Shown: positions 49,626-62,211, numbered from the stretch's first letter. The stretch is 64,000 bases of DNA from Pogostemon cablin (GCA_023678885.1 CM042996.1:13698602-13762601); one strand, 5' to 3'. Translations and numbers: made by a program. The notes: generated by a model from the letters alone, not told the origin.

Positions 49626-49700
<75 letters not shown>

Positions 49701-50058
49701 GCGTGTGTGATGAAAAGAAGGGTAATTTATATTTATATTACTTGAAAACTTGGCAACTTGGTGCCCAAGTTGGTCACTCAACCCACACCCACACGTTTCT
49801 CTTATCCTTATCAAAATACTTCCAACTTGCACACATCATTACTATTTTTTTTAAAAGTTATCCAATACCCACATCATCAACATTATCTAATCATTATTAC
49901 TATTGATAATCTTATCTATAAATCTTATTATATAATTATATAAAAATGTAATTATTATTATTATTATTATATATTATCTATTAAAGATATAAATAATATA
50001 ATTTTATTTAAAAGTAAAATTTACAAAAATATAGATTATGAAATATTTGGGTGTTACA
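48642..50058 (-). mobile_element. Array LTR 8 (1417 bp, internal deletion)
   Basis: About 500 bp are missing at 48876 ('cagcctcaac' joins to 'acaaggcttgctc'). The right edge reads TTGGGTGTTACA. Confidence 0.9.
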
Positions 50059-50349
50059 ATCCATGCTCCTAAAAATAATTTCGTCCTCGAAATTTAGGAA
50101 AAACTTTTCATTTTTAAAGAATTGGAGTAAATAATAAAGAAAATACTTATGTATCTTGAAGCTGACGTCGTGTACCAAGTAGATGCGTAGCAAGTCTCAT
50201 TAGAAAATTATTTAAATACAAATCTTCCAAAATATAGATTCATAAATAATTTATTTAAAAGTATGAGTCCACAAAAACGTAGATTCATAAATAATTGATT
50301 TTTTTAAAAGTACGAGCACACAGAAACGTAGACTCGTTCTGATATCATC
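50059..50349 (-). mobile_element. Array internal segment 8 (291 bp)
   Basis: Variant primer-binding site TGATATCAGAAC (50347-50336). Confidence 0.85.
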
Positions 50350-51840
50350 TGTCACGCCCCAATTTTTCAATAAATAGAAAGAGAGATTTATTCACAATTC
50401 TTTGATTATATTAGCCTTCGGGCGTGAACCATAAAATAAAGTGAATAAAATATCATAAACAGTGGAAATTATAAAAAAGTATATCATAAGAATTTATATT
50501 AAAAGATTTTGGCGCAACAGATTAATAAAAAGGACTTTCACGCAACGCATCCGCCCTGGTACGCCGTCGTAACCTCAACCTGAAAAGGGTTTGGAGTGGA
50601 AGGGGTGAGCGTGTTAAATACACTCAGTGTGTTAACTTAAATGATTGTACAGTTAAAAATAAATATGCATGACAAATATACCATAAAATGTAACATATGT
50701 CATTTAATAAAATAATTTGCACATTGTCGTTCGATAACTCAATAAAAATATTGTAGACCAAATCGTCATCCGATAACTTGTGTTAGTTGGTCTGTGCACA
50801 CCGGGCCGTCACCCCAGTACGATGTTAGCATACTTGAAATACATTTTAGTACTGAAACGATGTAGCCAGTAACTTGTGTTAGTTGGTATATGTGCACCGA
50901 GCCGTCACCCCGTACAAGTGTTAGTAGAAAAATATTTGTCATCGAACTAAAAGCACACATGACACATAACATGACATATCAGTATCATATATCACATATT
51001 AACAAAGCAATCATGACATAAAAATGTAGTACTCGGTAAAGAGTGAAAGTTACCCCACCTTGAACTTTATTGGAAATTGTAGAGTGGACAAGGCTTGCTC
51101 TTCGATCTCAAAAATTCTTGAAAATGATTTACTAATTTTATTACAAATATAAAATAAATATTTTTTACTTAAAATAATAATTATAATAACACTTAATATA
51201 AAAATATTAAATTTTAAATTAATATAAAATAAAAAAATAATAAAAAAATAAGAACATGGGTATAGCTACTGCAGTCGACCATGTGGTGTTTAAATAGAAA
51301 GTTCTACTTATTTAATGTTATTAATAATTTATAAATTGCAATCAAGTCCCTACATTATATTAAATTCTCGATTAAACTTACCTTAAACTTTAAACTTATT
51401 ATAAAATAACCCAACTAAAGTTATACAACTCCGTTTGAAAATTAAAAAACATCATTGGAATCCTCGTGAGATGAGGATCACATCATTACTAATTTTTTTA
51501 TCAAAATATTGAAGTTTAGAAAATATGAAATTATACCGTGAAGTGGATTTCTTTATAAATTCTTCGTTTTACGTCAAAACTCAAAACTAATTATACATTT
51601 GTGATCCTCGTGAGGAGAGCTTCAAAATGAATTATAATATCAAAGCTAACTCACACCGAAACAAAATCTGCCATTAAAGGGATTGAAACTTTGACGGAGC
51701 TTTTCTAGCTCAAAATGACATCTATTATATAAAAAAATTATATATTTGGAATCTACGCTTCGAGACGAACATTTTCGTATGTAGCATAATAAGGTTTAAC
51801 AACAAAATGAATGAAATCAAAAAGGACAGTGTGTGAGAAA

Positions 51841-51927
<87 letters not shown>

Positions 51928-52285
51928 GTGTATGTGTGATGAAAAGAGGGGTAATTTATATTTATATTACTTGAAAACTTGGCAACTTGGTGCACAAGTT
52001 GGTCACACAACCCACACCCACACGTTTCTTTCATCCTTATCAAAACACTTTCAACTTGCACACATCATTACTATTTTTTTTTTAAAAGTTATCCAATACC
52101 CACATCATCAACCTTATCTAATCATTATTACTATTGATAATCTTATATATACATCTTATTATATAATTATTTAAAAATGTGATTATTATTATTATATATA
52201 TTATCAATTAAAGATATAAATAATTTAATTTTATTTAAAAGTAAAATTTACAAAAATATAGATTATGAAATATTGGGGTGTTACA
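50350..52285 (-). mobile_element. Array LTR 9 (1936 bp)
   Basis: Right-most copy, ends GGTGTTACA and is followed by CACAG. It shares the CGCCCC edge and several interior variants with LTR 1, as expected if the outer two are the original LTR pair. AT run at 51844-51924. Confidence 0.9.
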
Positions 52286-52505
52286 CACAGTATAATTAGT
52301 CAATTTATAAAGTATGTTACGTGTGTTAGATGAGTCATGAGAGTGGTGAAGTTGTAGTAATTAAAATATACTTTTAAGATTGAGAATTTAGGTAATATTT
52401 CATTTTTTGGGTGGTGAAATTAATGTAGGGCGGATGCAAATGAAAAATGTGAAATTTAATTTGCGATAGAGGGAAACATAATAATACAATATATAATAAA
52501 ATAAA
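52286..52505. other. Right flank of the LTR array
   Basis: AT-rich, no gene. It ends in 'ttgcgatagagggaaac', which may be the far end of the MITE-like sequence starting near 32890, split by the array. Confidence 0.35.
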
Positions 52506-53833
52506 GGGTTATTTGCAAAAATAACCCTAATCCTTACTTTTATTGCAAATAAATCCCAACTTTTGAAAACTTACAAAAAAAACCTCGACCTTTAAGTTTC
52601 GTGCAAAACGCACCCAACGGGCAGGAGAGGGTTTCCCGACATCTGACGTGGCATTGACCTTTGCCACGTCAGCTTTGAGTTTATTGCAAAAAAAACTCAA
52701 CCTTTACTTTTATTGTAAATAAATCCCAACCTTTGAAACTTTGGCAAAAAAAATCATCAGATTTTTTTTATTTTTTTTAAATTGCACCTGTTATATTTTA
52801 TTTTTAAAATTTAAATTCTAAAAAATTATTAAATAATATAATAAATTTATTTTAGTTTTTAAAATATTTTATGCATTATAAAATTTTTATAATTTATAAA
52901 ATCAAAGTATTCTTGAACATGTCTTAATATTTTTTCATAATTTTATGTTATATTTAATAGGACAAAAATATATATATTTAGATGACAAAAAAATTATACA
53001 AAAAATAGTTTATAATTCATGTAGACATTATTTATATAGTTTTATACCGACAAAAAATAGTATTAGTTAAATTTTATTTTATACAAATCAAATTTTCATG
53101 TATTCCCTCCGTCCATTTCAATATTTACATATTTATATTTTTGGTGTCTCATTTCAATCTTTACGTTTCTCTTTTTTGGCATATGGCCCACCTAAAATAA
53201 TTAATATATTACCATGAGACCAACATACAATAATAATACACTTACCTACTTGCATCATATATTATATCTTTAAACTTACTATCCATTAAGCATTAAAATT
53301 TAAATTTTAAAAATTAAAAGAATTTAAATATTTAGATGTTTTATAATTTTTCACAACTTAAATATCTGAGATAATAAATTTTGCTCACATGTAAAATATA
53401 AAATTTTATATATTTTTTTAACTTATTAGTTTGTTGTAATATTTTTTTTGAATTAAAAATCAATATCATATAAAAACTTTATTATAATACATAATAATTT
53501 TTTAGAATATAATTTTAATATAAAATATAAAATTTATATTAGATTGGTGCAAATTTTTATAAAAAAAATCTGATGGTTTTTTTTTTTGCCAAAATCTCAA
53601 AGGTTGATATTTATTTGCAACAGAAGTAAATATTGAGGTTTTTTTGCAATAAATTCAAAGCTGACGTGGCCAAGGTCAATGCCACGTCAGACGTCGAGCA
53701 ATCGCTCTCCTGCCCATTGGGTGCGTTTTGCAAAAAACATAAAGGTCGAGGTTTTTTTTTTTTTGCAATTTTTCAAATGTTAGAATTTATTTGCAATAAA
53801 AGTAAAGGTTGAGATTTCTTTTGCAATTAACCC
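52506..53833. mobile_element. Mutator-like element with about 290 bp terminal inverted repeats
   Basis: The left arm (52506-52795) begins GGGTTATTTGCAAAAATAAC and the right arm (about 53550-53833) is its inverted copy ending TTTTGCAATTAACCC. Both arms contain 'cctcgacctt', 'caaaacgcaccca' and 'gccacgtcagctttga'. The direct repeat 'aaaataaa' flanks it (52498-52505 and 53834-53841). The 750 bp core is AT-rich with no transposase; a 'ccctccgtcc' end at 53104 hints at a further nested MITE. Confidence 0.85.
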
Positions 53834-54011
53834 AAAATAAATGGGTAAAATATTCAAATACCACATTAAAATTTCATTCATTAAACACGGCAACCCAAAT
53901 TGAAGAAAACCCATATACAAAACAAACGGGTGGGTCTTCCTTTCGACCCAAATAGATTTCACATGGATATATTGTCGGTTTTTGTAAAGAATAAAATAAG
54001 AAATCTCTTTT

Positions 54012-54240
54012 ACTCCCTCGTCTCATCCAAAGGGTTGTTTTTGCTTTTTAGCACGTGGATTAAGGAGTATTATTATTTATTGTGTAGTGAGTAATTGTAT
54101 TAGTGGAAGTATAGGTTTCATATTTTAATTGTATTAGAGGGGGTGTGTTGGTCTCATGTGTGTGAAAAAGAAAAAGGAATTTTTTGGGTGGGACGACCAA
54201 AATAACAAAAAAAAACCCTTTGAATGGGACAAATAGAGTA
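54012..54240. mobile_element. Stowaway-like MITE
   Basis: Left end 'tactccctcgtctcatccaa', right end 'gaatgggacaaatagagta', interior 'tagcacgtggattaaggag'. Non-coding. Confidence 0.75.
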
Positions 54241-54247
54241 TTTCTTT

Positions 54248-54590
54248 TGTCCCACATCGGATGAAGAGTAAAAGGGAAGGAATCATTGGTGCTATATAAT
54301 GAGGCCCTTGGACTTTATGTCAAGGACACCAATTAAGTACACTTTAGTCTTTGTGTTTGATTCAATTTAAATTCATTTCTTGTATTCTCGGTTGTGAGAA
54401 TGAGGAAAAATGTGTGAATTAGTCAAAGATTTGTAAGAGCGTAGGGATTGAGGTCAGGAAAGAAAAATTATGTGTGATTGTAAAATTTTTTTACATAGTG
54501 ATATTTTCTCGATCCGTGATTTTTCTTCGGTTTTGAAATTTTCCACGTAATTTCTTGTATTGTGCTTTTTATACTCTTCTTTATTTATTC
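54248..54590 (+). mobile_element. LTR-like fragment with GTCCCACATCGG and TATA box
   Basis: 'gtcccacatcgg' at 54249 is followed 34 bp later by 'ctatataatgagg', then by 'ttgtattctcggttgtgaga' and 'tttccacgtaatttcttgta'. These are features seen in the promoter and downstream parts of many plant LTRs. No matching second LTR is nearby. Confidence 0.5.
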
Positions 54591-55056
54591 TTAAAAATGA
54601 ATGGGGATCTTCTTATCCCATCGTATATAAATGAATCGGGTAAGATGGAGTTGTAATTAACACACTTTGCTAATTGATCGTCCAGGACGCAAGTGGAACA
54701 TTCTTCTGGGCAGGGAAGTCCATTGTGCCAATTACACGTGGACACGTCTCCACACATCGACAGTCCCACTTTCAATAATTCTCTCTTAAGCAAACTACTC
54801 TTTAGATCTACCACTCTCGATCCATCGACTCCCACTGTCAAAAACACAACAATTGTGTTAAATTACGTGACACAGATTAAAAAAAAATTGATAATTAATT
54901 ATAAAAACGTAAAATGATCGATATCTCTTTACGACAATCTTATTGCAGAAAGAGAGAAATAATAAATAACTCACCCAATCGGGCAATGATGAAAGATGCG
55001 ATGTTGATGAAGAGGAAGGCTAAAATGAATAAAGCTATGGTGTTGTAGCTTCCCAT
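54581..55056 (-). CDS. Small secreted six-cysteine protein, paralogue, two exons
   Basis: Exon 1 is 55056-54975 and encodes MGSYNTIALFILAFLFINIA then SFIIARL, a signal peptide. The donor is TTGG/GTGAG and the acceptor TTGACAG/TGGGAGT. Exon 2 is 54834-54581, giving a 111-residue product. The mature part starts GVDGSRVVDLKSSLLKRELL and has six cysteines spaced C-x5-C-x7-C-x3-C-x2-C-x8-C, again with CPEEC. Compared with the paralogue at 29898-30392 it has about 20 extra C-terminal residues (SILPDSFIYDGIRRSPF and on), perhaps a read-through after loss of an older stop. Intron position and phase are identical. Its upstream region is broken by the nested elements at 55149-56221. Function unknown. 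Confidence 0.72.
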
Positions 55057-55258
55057 GCTCACTTCTTTAGGATGAATTTCATCAAGGATCCACTGTATAT
55101 ATTATATAGTGTCAAAATTATAAATATATATAAGCCACGTACTTCATAAGTACAGCTGTCCCTCAACTTCTTAAAATAAGTATATTAAGAATTATAATAT
55201 TTTAATGTGTAATGAACTGAATTAAATAATATTTTAATATGTAATGGATAGCTGTATT

Positions 55259-56067
55259 CAGTGATTTCAGAACAGGATTGGACCGGCCGATTCAACCGGT
55301 TGAACTGAGAATCGGTCCGGAAGCTCCCTAAAACCGTTTTGTGAGTTAAACCGGGAAGAACCAGTTCGAACCGGGAACCGCCGGTTATATAATTTTTTTT
55401 AAAATTTTTTTTACTAAAATTAAAAATGCTGAGTACGTTGATTAATGATAGTAATTTATTTTCACTTCCAAACTCTTCTTTTATTCCCTTACAACAGGTG
55501 AACGAGGGTCAGAGGTAAGGATGGATTCTAATTCATGATATTTGTTTTTGATCTTATTGCTGCTATATTACTATATATTACTAATATATTTTATTTTATA
55601 CTTTTACATATTTTTCTTCATGTAATTTTAACAAATTTTGTATTTTGTAGTGTTATTTTATATGTACATTAGTATACTCCCTCCGTCCCGCCGATAAGTG
55701 TCCGTTTGCTTTTTGCATGTGAATTAAGGAGTGTAATATTTTAAAGTGTAATGAGGTGAGAGAAATAATTTTTTTAATGTGGAGTGAGTAATTGTATTTG
55801 TGTTGAGTGTGGGTCCCATGTGTAGTGAGTTGAGTATAATAGTATTATTGTGTGTTGTCACATCAACCAAAAAAGGAAATGTACACTTTGTATTAGAACG
55901 GACCAAAATGACAAAATTGACACTTATCGAGGGGATGGAGGGAGTATAATAAAATATTATTAAAATTGGTGAATTTCATTTTTTCGATTGAATCGCAAGT
56001 CCGATCGGTTGAACCTCGAACCGTTGGGGTCATCGGTTTGATCCCCGATCCGGTTATGAAAACATTG
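55259..56067. mobile_element. hAT-like non-autonomous element
   Basis: Ends are CAGTGATTTCAGAACAGG and CCGGTTATGAAAACATTG, imperfect inverted repeats of the CAGTG type. They are followed inward by GC-rich 'accggttgaac'-like words on both sides. Flanks 'gctgtatt' (55251-55258) and 'gttgtatt' (56068-56075) match at 7 of 8 bases, the duplication size of hAT elements. No transposase. Confidence 0.8.
55675..55946. mobile_element. Stowaway-like MITE nested in the hAT-like element
   Basis: Ends 'tactccctccgtcccgccga' and 'gaggggatggagggagta' with long matching arms ('gataagtgtc' and 'gacacttatc'). About 270 bp. Confidence 0.85.
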
Positions 56068-56221
56068 GTTGTATTAGTTTAGGGTAGTGTGTGGGTCCAT
56101 CCCATATGGATATAATAATTATTTTGTGTGAGTCTCATCAACCAAAAAGAAAATGTATACTTTGTTGGGACAGACCAAAACGAAAAAGTGTATACGTTGT
56201 TGTGGGATGGAGGGAGTACAT

Positions 56222-57230
56222 ATTAAAAATTTTATACCTTTGTCCGTCTCACATTAAATTTTACGGCTCAATAAAGATAACATCATATCAATCTCACTCC
56301 TAAAAATACATTTTAATTATAAATTTATCATTATCTCACCTAACACGCATAACATACTTTATAATTTATTTATTACAACCTAAAAAAATTAATAAAGTTA
56401 GTTAAAAAACAATTTTTAAAAATCTATATCTAAATAACTACTGCAATTTAATTTGGAATGAGGGGGAATACTCTAATGAGTAAAATTCATTCTGGAGCCG
56501 TTGCTGATATTATTATATTTTATTTTATGGAGCAACTTCTGGTTATAGTTGACAAAATTAATTAAACAATAGGCAGTGGTAACATTAATTATTAATCAAT
56601 TAGAAATTAATTAAAGGGTCGAGTGAGGTCAATGATACACAAACCGAATCTTCTGCGTCATTGTGTATCGGATATTCTGAGTCATTTTCGTGCATCATCT
56701 TCTTTGCTACACATTAAATAATTGACACGTAAGATGAAGATATAAATCCAACCATTGCCCTTAAGGTTTAAGGTTTAGTGTATAATTTATCTCTCTTACG
56801 TTTCGTCAATCTAACGTTGTGGCATAGGGGATGATGTACCAAATGTCACAGAGAATCCGAGCCAATTAATTATATATTGATTATTAATGATAGAATATAA
56901 TATTCGATTAATTGATACTTTGCAAGATTATAAAATAAATTTACGCATATTAATTGATCACATTACAAAAGAAGTGTAATTATTTTTTAACGGAGAGAAT
57001 ATATATATTTTTTAAAAAATTATACTCCACTGTTAGTCATCATGCATCACTCTCATACCAATCTTAAATCTGTCACGTATATAAGTATATAACGTGTCTT
57101 ATTACAAAAATTTACAAGTAATTGCCAAAAATAAAAAATTTAAATCGTGTATGTGGTGGTGTTACGCTCCTCCTTAAAAAATTTTGTATATATAATTTCG
57201 CCACGTTCGTTATTAGAAAAATTGTGTATG
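56222..57230. other. AT-rich stretch with upstream-block relic
   Basis: No gene. 56526-56600 ('gagcaacttctggttatagt', then 'tgac') resembles the conserved upstream block of the peptide genes and would lie upstream of the gene at 54581-55056 if the nested elements are removed. 56235-56360 resembles 290-480. Confidence 0.45.
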
Positions 57231-57763
57231 TGATGCTCCCACGTTAATCCTGCAATTAATATTTTATTTTAAGCAATTTATTATTTTTAATATAATTTTA
57301 TTTAATTCCTCCAATTAATAATCATAATAATTCAATTAATATTTTATTTTAGGTAATTTAATATTCAAAGCAATTAATATTTTATAATCTTACAATTAAT
57401 ATTTTATTTTAGATATTATTTTCATGAAGATTTAATTTAATCTATTTTAAGTTATTTTTATGAAATTTTAATTTTAATACTAATAAAAATCTTTTTATAT
57501 ATTTAAAATAAGTTTTAAAATTTTTTATTACGTGTATGGAGTCATCATATACGTTTTTGAAAACTTTTGTGTATTTAGTCTCACCTATTATTAATAATTT
57601 TAATCTTTCGATTAATATTTTATAAAAATAATAATAATAATTTTATAGGTGACGTACTGACGTCATCCGTTCCTCTTTGAAAATTTTTTGTTTATGAAGC
57701 ATCACCACGTTTATTCTTTCAAAAAAAAATATGTATATGGTGCTCTCATGTTAATCTTGCAAT
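57231..57763. repeat. AT-rich tandem repeat, left part, split by the copia
   Basis: 'gctcccacgttaatcctgca' at 57236 recurs as 'gctctcatgttaatcttgca' at 57742, and 'gtatggagtcatcatatacg' at 57534 recurs as 'gtatggagccatcatataca' near 62394. The second unit is interrupted by the element at 57764-62211. Confidence 0.7.
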
Positions 57764-57939
57764 TGTTAAGGAAAATTGCTAGTATTTATTATTTTATTTT
57801 TTGATGTATATCTATTCCTTGTATATAGTGATCTGATCCTCCAATTATGGATCTTCTTGTAGTATCTTTGTACTATTTATATGGGCAATAATATTAATAC
57901 ATTCACATGGTGAAATCATCTTCCTCTCTTACTCTTTCA
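57764..57939 (+). mobile_element. Copia 5' LTR (176 bp)
   Basis: Differs from the 3' LTR by a few substitutions and small indels, for example 'ccttgtatatagtgatc' against 'ccttgaaaattgatc'. Confidence 0.9.
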
Positions 57940-57983
57940 TGTATCAGCCTGACACCAAAAACCCTATTTTTTTTCTTCACCCC

Positions 57984-60900
57984 ATGGCAGCCTACTCTCC
58001 TGATTCTATCCCCATTGCCACCATGATTCACATGGTAACAATCAAGCTGTCTTCCAGTAACTATCTGTTGTGGAGACGCCAAGTTACCCCATGCTTCATT
58101 GCTTCGATCTAATGCGGTCCGTGGATGGCCTTGAGACAGCACCTGCACCTACTGTGACTGATGCATTGGGAACTTCTTCTCCCAATCCTGACCACTCAAC
58201 GTGGACAACAACGGACCAAAAGCTTCTCGGCGTCATCTTCTCCACTCTCTCTGAAGAAGCGATGGCCGAGGTGGTTGATTTCACCACATCGCGAGATGCT
58301 TGGTTGGCCCTCGAATCAGCCTTCTCTCACTCTTCTATCTCCCGTACACATCAGTTGTGCGAAGAACTCCTTTCTCTTTGCCGTGGTTCTCTTCCTGTCA
58401 AAGAATATGTTAAACAATTTAAGACTCTCTGCGATCAGTTGTCTGCCATCGGAAAACCAGTCGATGACTCAGACAAGAGCCATTGGTTCTTGCGAGGTCT
58501 CGGTGCCTCGTTTGCTAATTTTACGGACACTAGGATGTCCATGAACCCGATTCCTACCTTTACGGATCTCTTCCACCAAGCTGCACAGTTTGAATAAATG
58601 ACAAAGGCAATGGATCCCCCACCTCCCAGGTTGCTTTCACGGCTGCTTCAAGACGAGAATCCTCGTCCAATTCTCGTCAACATCAATATGGACGCCAGTA
58701 TCAATCTGGTAGTCCTTCTTCTTGAGGCGGTCGCGGGCCGTCGTCTGGAGGTCGCTCAAGCTACCGCAGGCCACGATGTCAAATTTGCCGTGGTGAACAC
58801 TATGCGGAAAATGTCCAAAGTATCTTGGCCTATCTAACTCTGCACATCTTGCTGAGGCTTTCACCTCTTCTTGCAACATCTCTGGACCTTCCCCTGATTG
58901 GTTTTTGCACTCCGGCGCATCGACACATATGACTGCCGACTCTTCAAGTCTTGAGAATGTTAGACCATACTCTGGAAATGGTAATGTTGTTGTTGGTAAT
59001 GGGGACTTATTGCCAATCTCTCATACAGGTTCTGCCTCACTGAATACTGATTTGCATTTACATGATGTATTGGTGGTTCCTCACATAACTAAGAACCTGC
59101 TCTCTATTAGCAAGTTAACCCATGATTATCATGTTGATGTGTTATTCTCTGATAGTATCTTTGTTATTCAGAATTGAGCCACAAATAAAGACATAGCACA
59201 GGGCCACTGTGATCGCGGACTATACGTTTTGGACCGTGGTACGCCTGCTCTTCTTGTTGCTGTTCCTCTCAACGCTCGAGATCAAGTTTTGATCTTTGGC
59301 ATCTTCGTTTAGGGCATGTCCCGTTTTCCATTATTTCGCTACTAAATAAATTGGGCCACTTATCGGTCACTTCTTTACTGCCATCTCCTCGTATTTGTTC
59401 TTCATGTCAGTTGGCTAAAAACAAGAAACTCAGTTTTACTACAAACAACAAACGTGCTGCCACTGTGTTCATTGTGACTTATGGGGACCTTCACCTATTA
59501 CTTCTATTGATGGATTTCGTTATTATGGTATTTTTGTTGATGACTTCTCACGTTTTACTTGGGTATATCCTCTACGTGCCAAGTCAGATTTCTATGATGT
59601 CTTGATCAAATTTCACACTTTTGTGTACAAGCAATTTTCTGCTAATATAAAACAATTTCAGAGTGATGGGGGTTCTGAGTTCGTCAACTCTCGGGTTCGT
59701 GCTTTCTTTGATTCAAAGGTATCCATCATCGCATTTTATGTTCATATACTCCACAGCAGAATGGGCACGCTGAGCGCAAGCATCGGCATGTCACAGAAAC
59801 AGGATTATCCATGTTATTTCACTCTCATGCTTCAGCACAATTTTGGTTTGATGCTTTTGCAACTGCAGCTTATGTTATAAATCGATTGCCCTCCTCAATC
59901 TTACAGGACAAGTCTCCATTTGAGATTCTCTATGGAAAAATACCGCATTATCTTAATTTCAAACCATTTGGATGTTGCGTATTTCCATATTTATGGGACT
60001 ACTCATCACACAAGATTGCTCCTCGAAGTGCTCCATGCATTTTCTTGGGATACAGTCCAACACACTAGGGTTTTCAGTGCTACGATTCCGGTTCAACTCG
60101 CACTTATATTACAAGACATGCTCAATTTGGTGAGTTGTTGTTTCCTTTTGTTGCATCAGGTTCTCTCACACCGCATTATGCCCTGGATATCTCTTCTTTT
60201 TTTGATCATGATATTGCCCATGCTCCTGAACCATCTCATGTGGAGTCTCAAATGGAGCCTGTCACGTCCCCAAATCAGCCACCTTGTGTCTCATGCATTC
60301 ATGATACCTTCTGCTCGGACTATACTCACTGACATGGATAATAGTTTGCCACAATCTCCTCCAACTCAGGCTACAAACGCTGTTCCTGCACCTCATCTAA
60401 CGCATCCCATGATCACTAGGGCCAAAGCGGGAGTTTTCAAACCATGGTATATTGTTCATCTTGCAACTTCCCCACTATTTTCTGCGTTAACTACTTCAGC
60501 TGAACCACGGGGTTTCAAGTCTGCTGCCAAACACCCTCGCTGGCTATAGCTATGCAAGAATAGATGGATGCTCTACACAAAAATGAAACATGGGATCTTG
60601 TTCCTCCTCCACCCAATACCAACACAGTCAGCTCAAAGTGGATATTTAGAACAAAGTATTGGTCTGATGGCTCCATTGAGCACTATAAAGTGCGTCTGGT
60701 TGCTCAGGGCTTCACACAAATACTAGGCTCTGATTTTAATCATACATTCAGCCAAGTGGTTAAAGCCACCACTGTTCAGACTGTTCTTGCTATATCAGTT
60801 CAGTTCCGTTGGCCTCTGCATCAGTTGGACATCAAGAATGCCTTTTTAAATGGAGTCTTATCTAAACCTGTCTATATGGACCAACCTCCTGGCTTTGTCG

Positions 60901-62034
60901 ACCCACAGCATCCCAATCACGTGTGTCGTCTGAAGAAGGCATTATATGGTCTTCGCCAAGCACCTCTCGCTTGGTTTCAGCGCTTCAGCGCCTTTCTTAC
61001 TAGCCTTGGTTTTCAATAGAGCCATTGTGACTCGTCATTATTCTCTCTTCATCAGGGTTCATTTGTCATATATCTACTCCTATACGTTGATGAGATCATT
61101 CTAACTGGAAATTGTCCTACACTGCTTCAGAAATTCATCTTGCGTGCCAGCACTGAATTTGCACTCAAGGATTTGGGGGCTCTTAACTACTTCTTGGGTC
61201 TTGAAATATCAAATCAACCTGATAGAAATTTTATTGGGCAAGCAAAGTATGCTTATGATATCTTGGATCATGCCAAGATGCTGGATTCAAAACCTGTTGC
61301 TATACCTTTGGCGACTGGTGAGTCATTATCTCGCACGGGCAATCCATTCTCTGATCCGGCTCTTTATCGCTCATTAGTAGGCGCACTACAGTACTTGACT
61401 ATCACTAGGCCTGATCTCTCTTACGCAGTCAACCTCGTAAGTCAGTTTCTTTAGTCTCCAACCGAGGATCATTTTAATGCTGTAAAGCGCATTCTACGGT
61501 ACGTGGTACATTTCATCTCAACCTTTCTTTTAATCCTCAGTCGACGCTATCCATCATTGGATATTCTGATGCTGATTGGGCTCGGTGTGTCGACACTCAT
61601 CGTTCTACTTATAGCTACCCCATCTTCTTGGAGGAAATCTTGTATCATGGAGTGCAAAAAACAACCCACAGTTTCTCGATCCAGCTGTGAATCCGAGTAT
61701 CGTGCACTTGCCAATGCTGCGTCAGAAGCTGTGTGGCTCTCTAATCTTCTTCGTGAGCTGAGAGTTCCTACATCTAAGCCAGTGCTACTTTGTGACAACA
61801 ATAGTGCCGTCTTCTGGAGTCAGAATTCTGTTGCCCATAAACGAGCTAAGCACATAGATATCGACGGCCACTTTATTCGAGAATTAGTGTCTGTTGGCAG
61901 ACTGCAAACTAAGTTTGTACCATCTCATTTACAACTAGGCGATATCTTCACTAAAAGTCTACCTCGTCCATTTTTCGAACTTCTAAGGTCCAAGCTTCGC
62001 GTTTGCTTCCATCCCACGCAGCCCTTGAAGGGGG
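57984..62034 (+). pseudogene. Copia gag-pol, frameshifted
   Basis: Gag starts at ATG 57984 (MAAYSPDSIPIAT, then SSSNYLLWRRQV), shifts frame near 58080 and continues to 58597 (LAFESAF-like region, LCDQLSAIGKPVDDSDKSHW). Protease reads WFLHSGASTHMT: the catalytic Asp of DSGAS is His (58908-58910). Integrase pieces lie at 59351-59880 (CQLAKNKK, FQSDGGSEFVNS) with shifts. RT covers 60564-61140 (WIFRTKYWSDGS, LDIKNAFLNGVL, LYGLRQAPLAWF); a stop falls after GFQ, and the active-site YVDD reads YVDE at 61083-61094. RNase H is at 61503-62030 (SRSSCESEYRALA, AKHIDIDGHFIRE, FTKSLPRP). Several domains lack catalytic residues, so the element could only move with help from others. Confidence 0.92.
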
Positions 62035-62211
62035 TGTTAAGGAAAATTGCTAGTATTTATTATTTTATTATTTGATGTATATCTATTCCTTGAAAATTGA
62101 TCTGATCCTCCAATTACGGATCTTCTTGTTGTTGTATCTTTGTACTATTTATATGGGCAATATTATTAATACATTCACACGGTGAAATCATCTTCCTCTC
62201 TCACTTTTTCA
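62035..62211 (+). mobile_element. Copia 3' LTR (177 bp)
   Basis: Preceded by the purine tract 'ttgaaggggg', followed by GTAAT. The end of the RNase H frame runs into it. Confidence 0.9.

Larger units (their letters stand above)
55149..56221. mobile_element. Outer MITE of a three-level nest
   Basis: The left part 'acagctgtccctcaacttc' and right part 'gggatggagggagtaca' fit a MITE interrupted by the hAT-like element at 55259-56067. The sequence reads through as 'gtattagtttagggtagtgt' once the insert is removed. Confidence 0.6.
57764..62211 (+). mobile_element. Ty1/copia element with short LTRs, defective
   Basis: LTRs of 176 and 177 bp (57764-57939, 62035-62211), both beginning TGTTAAGGAAAATTGC and ending TTTCA or TTTTTCA. 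Flanks are GCAAT (57759-57763) and GTAAT (62212-62216), 4 of 5 matching. A weak PBS-like 'tgtatcagcctga' follows the 5' LTR and a purine tract 'ttgaaggggg' precedes the 3' LTR. Domain order gag, protease, integrase, RT, RNase H is that of Ty1/copia. Confidence 0.93.

Noticed and set aside
54249..54420. A U-snRNA gene after the GTCCCACATCG and TATA pair
   Set aside because: The following sequence matches none of U1, U2, U4 or U5 as I know them and looks like LTR sequence.
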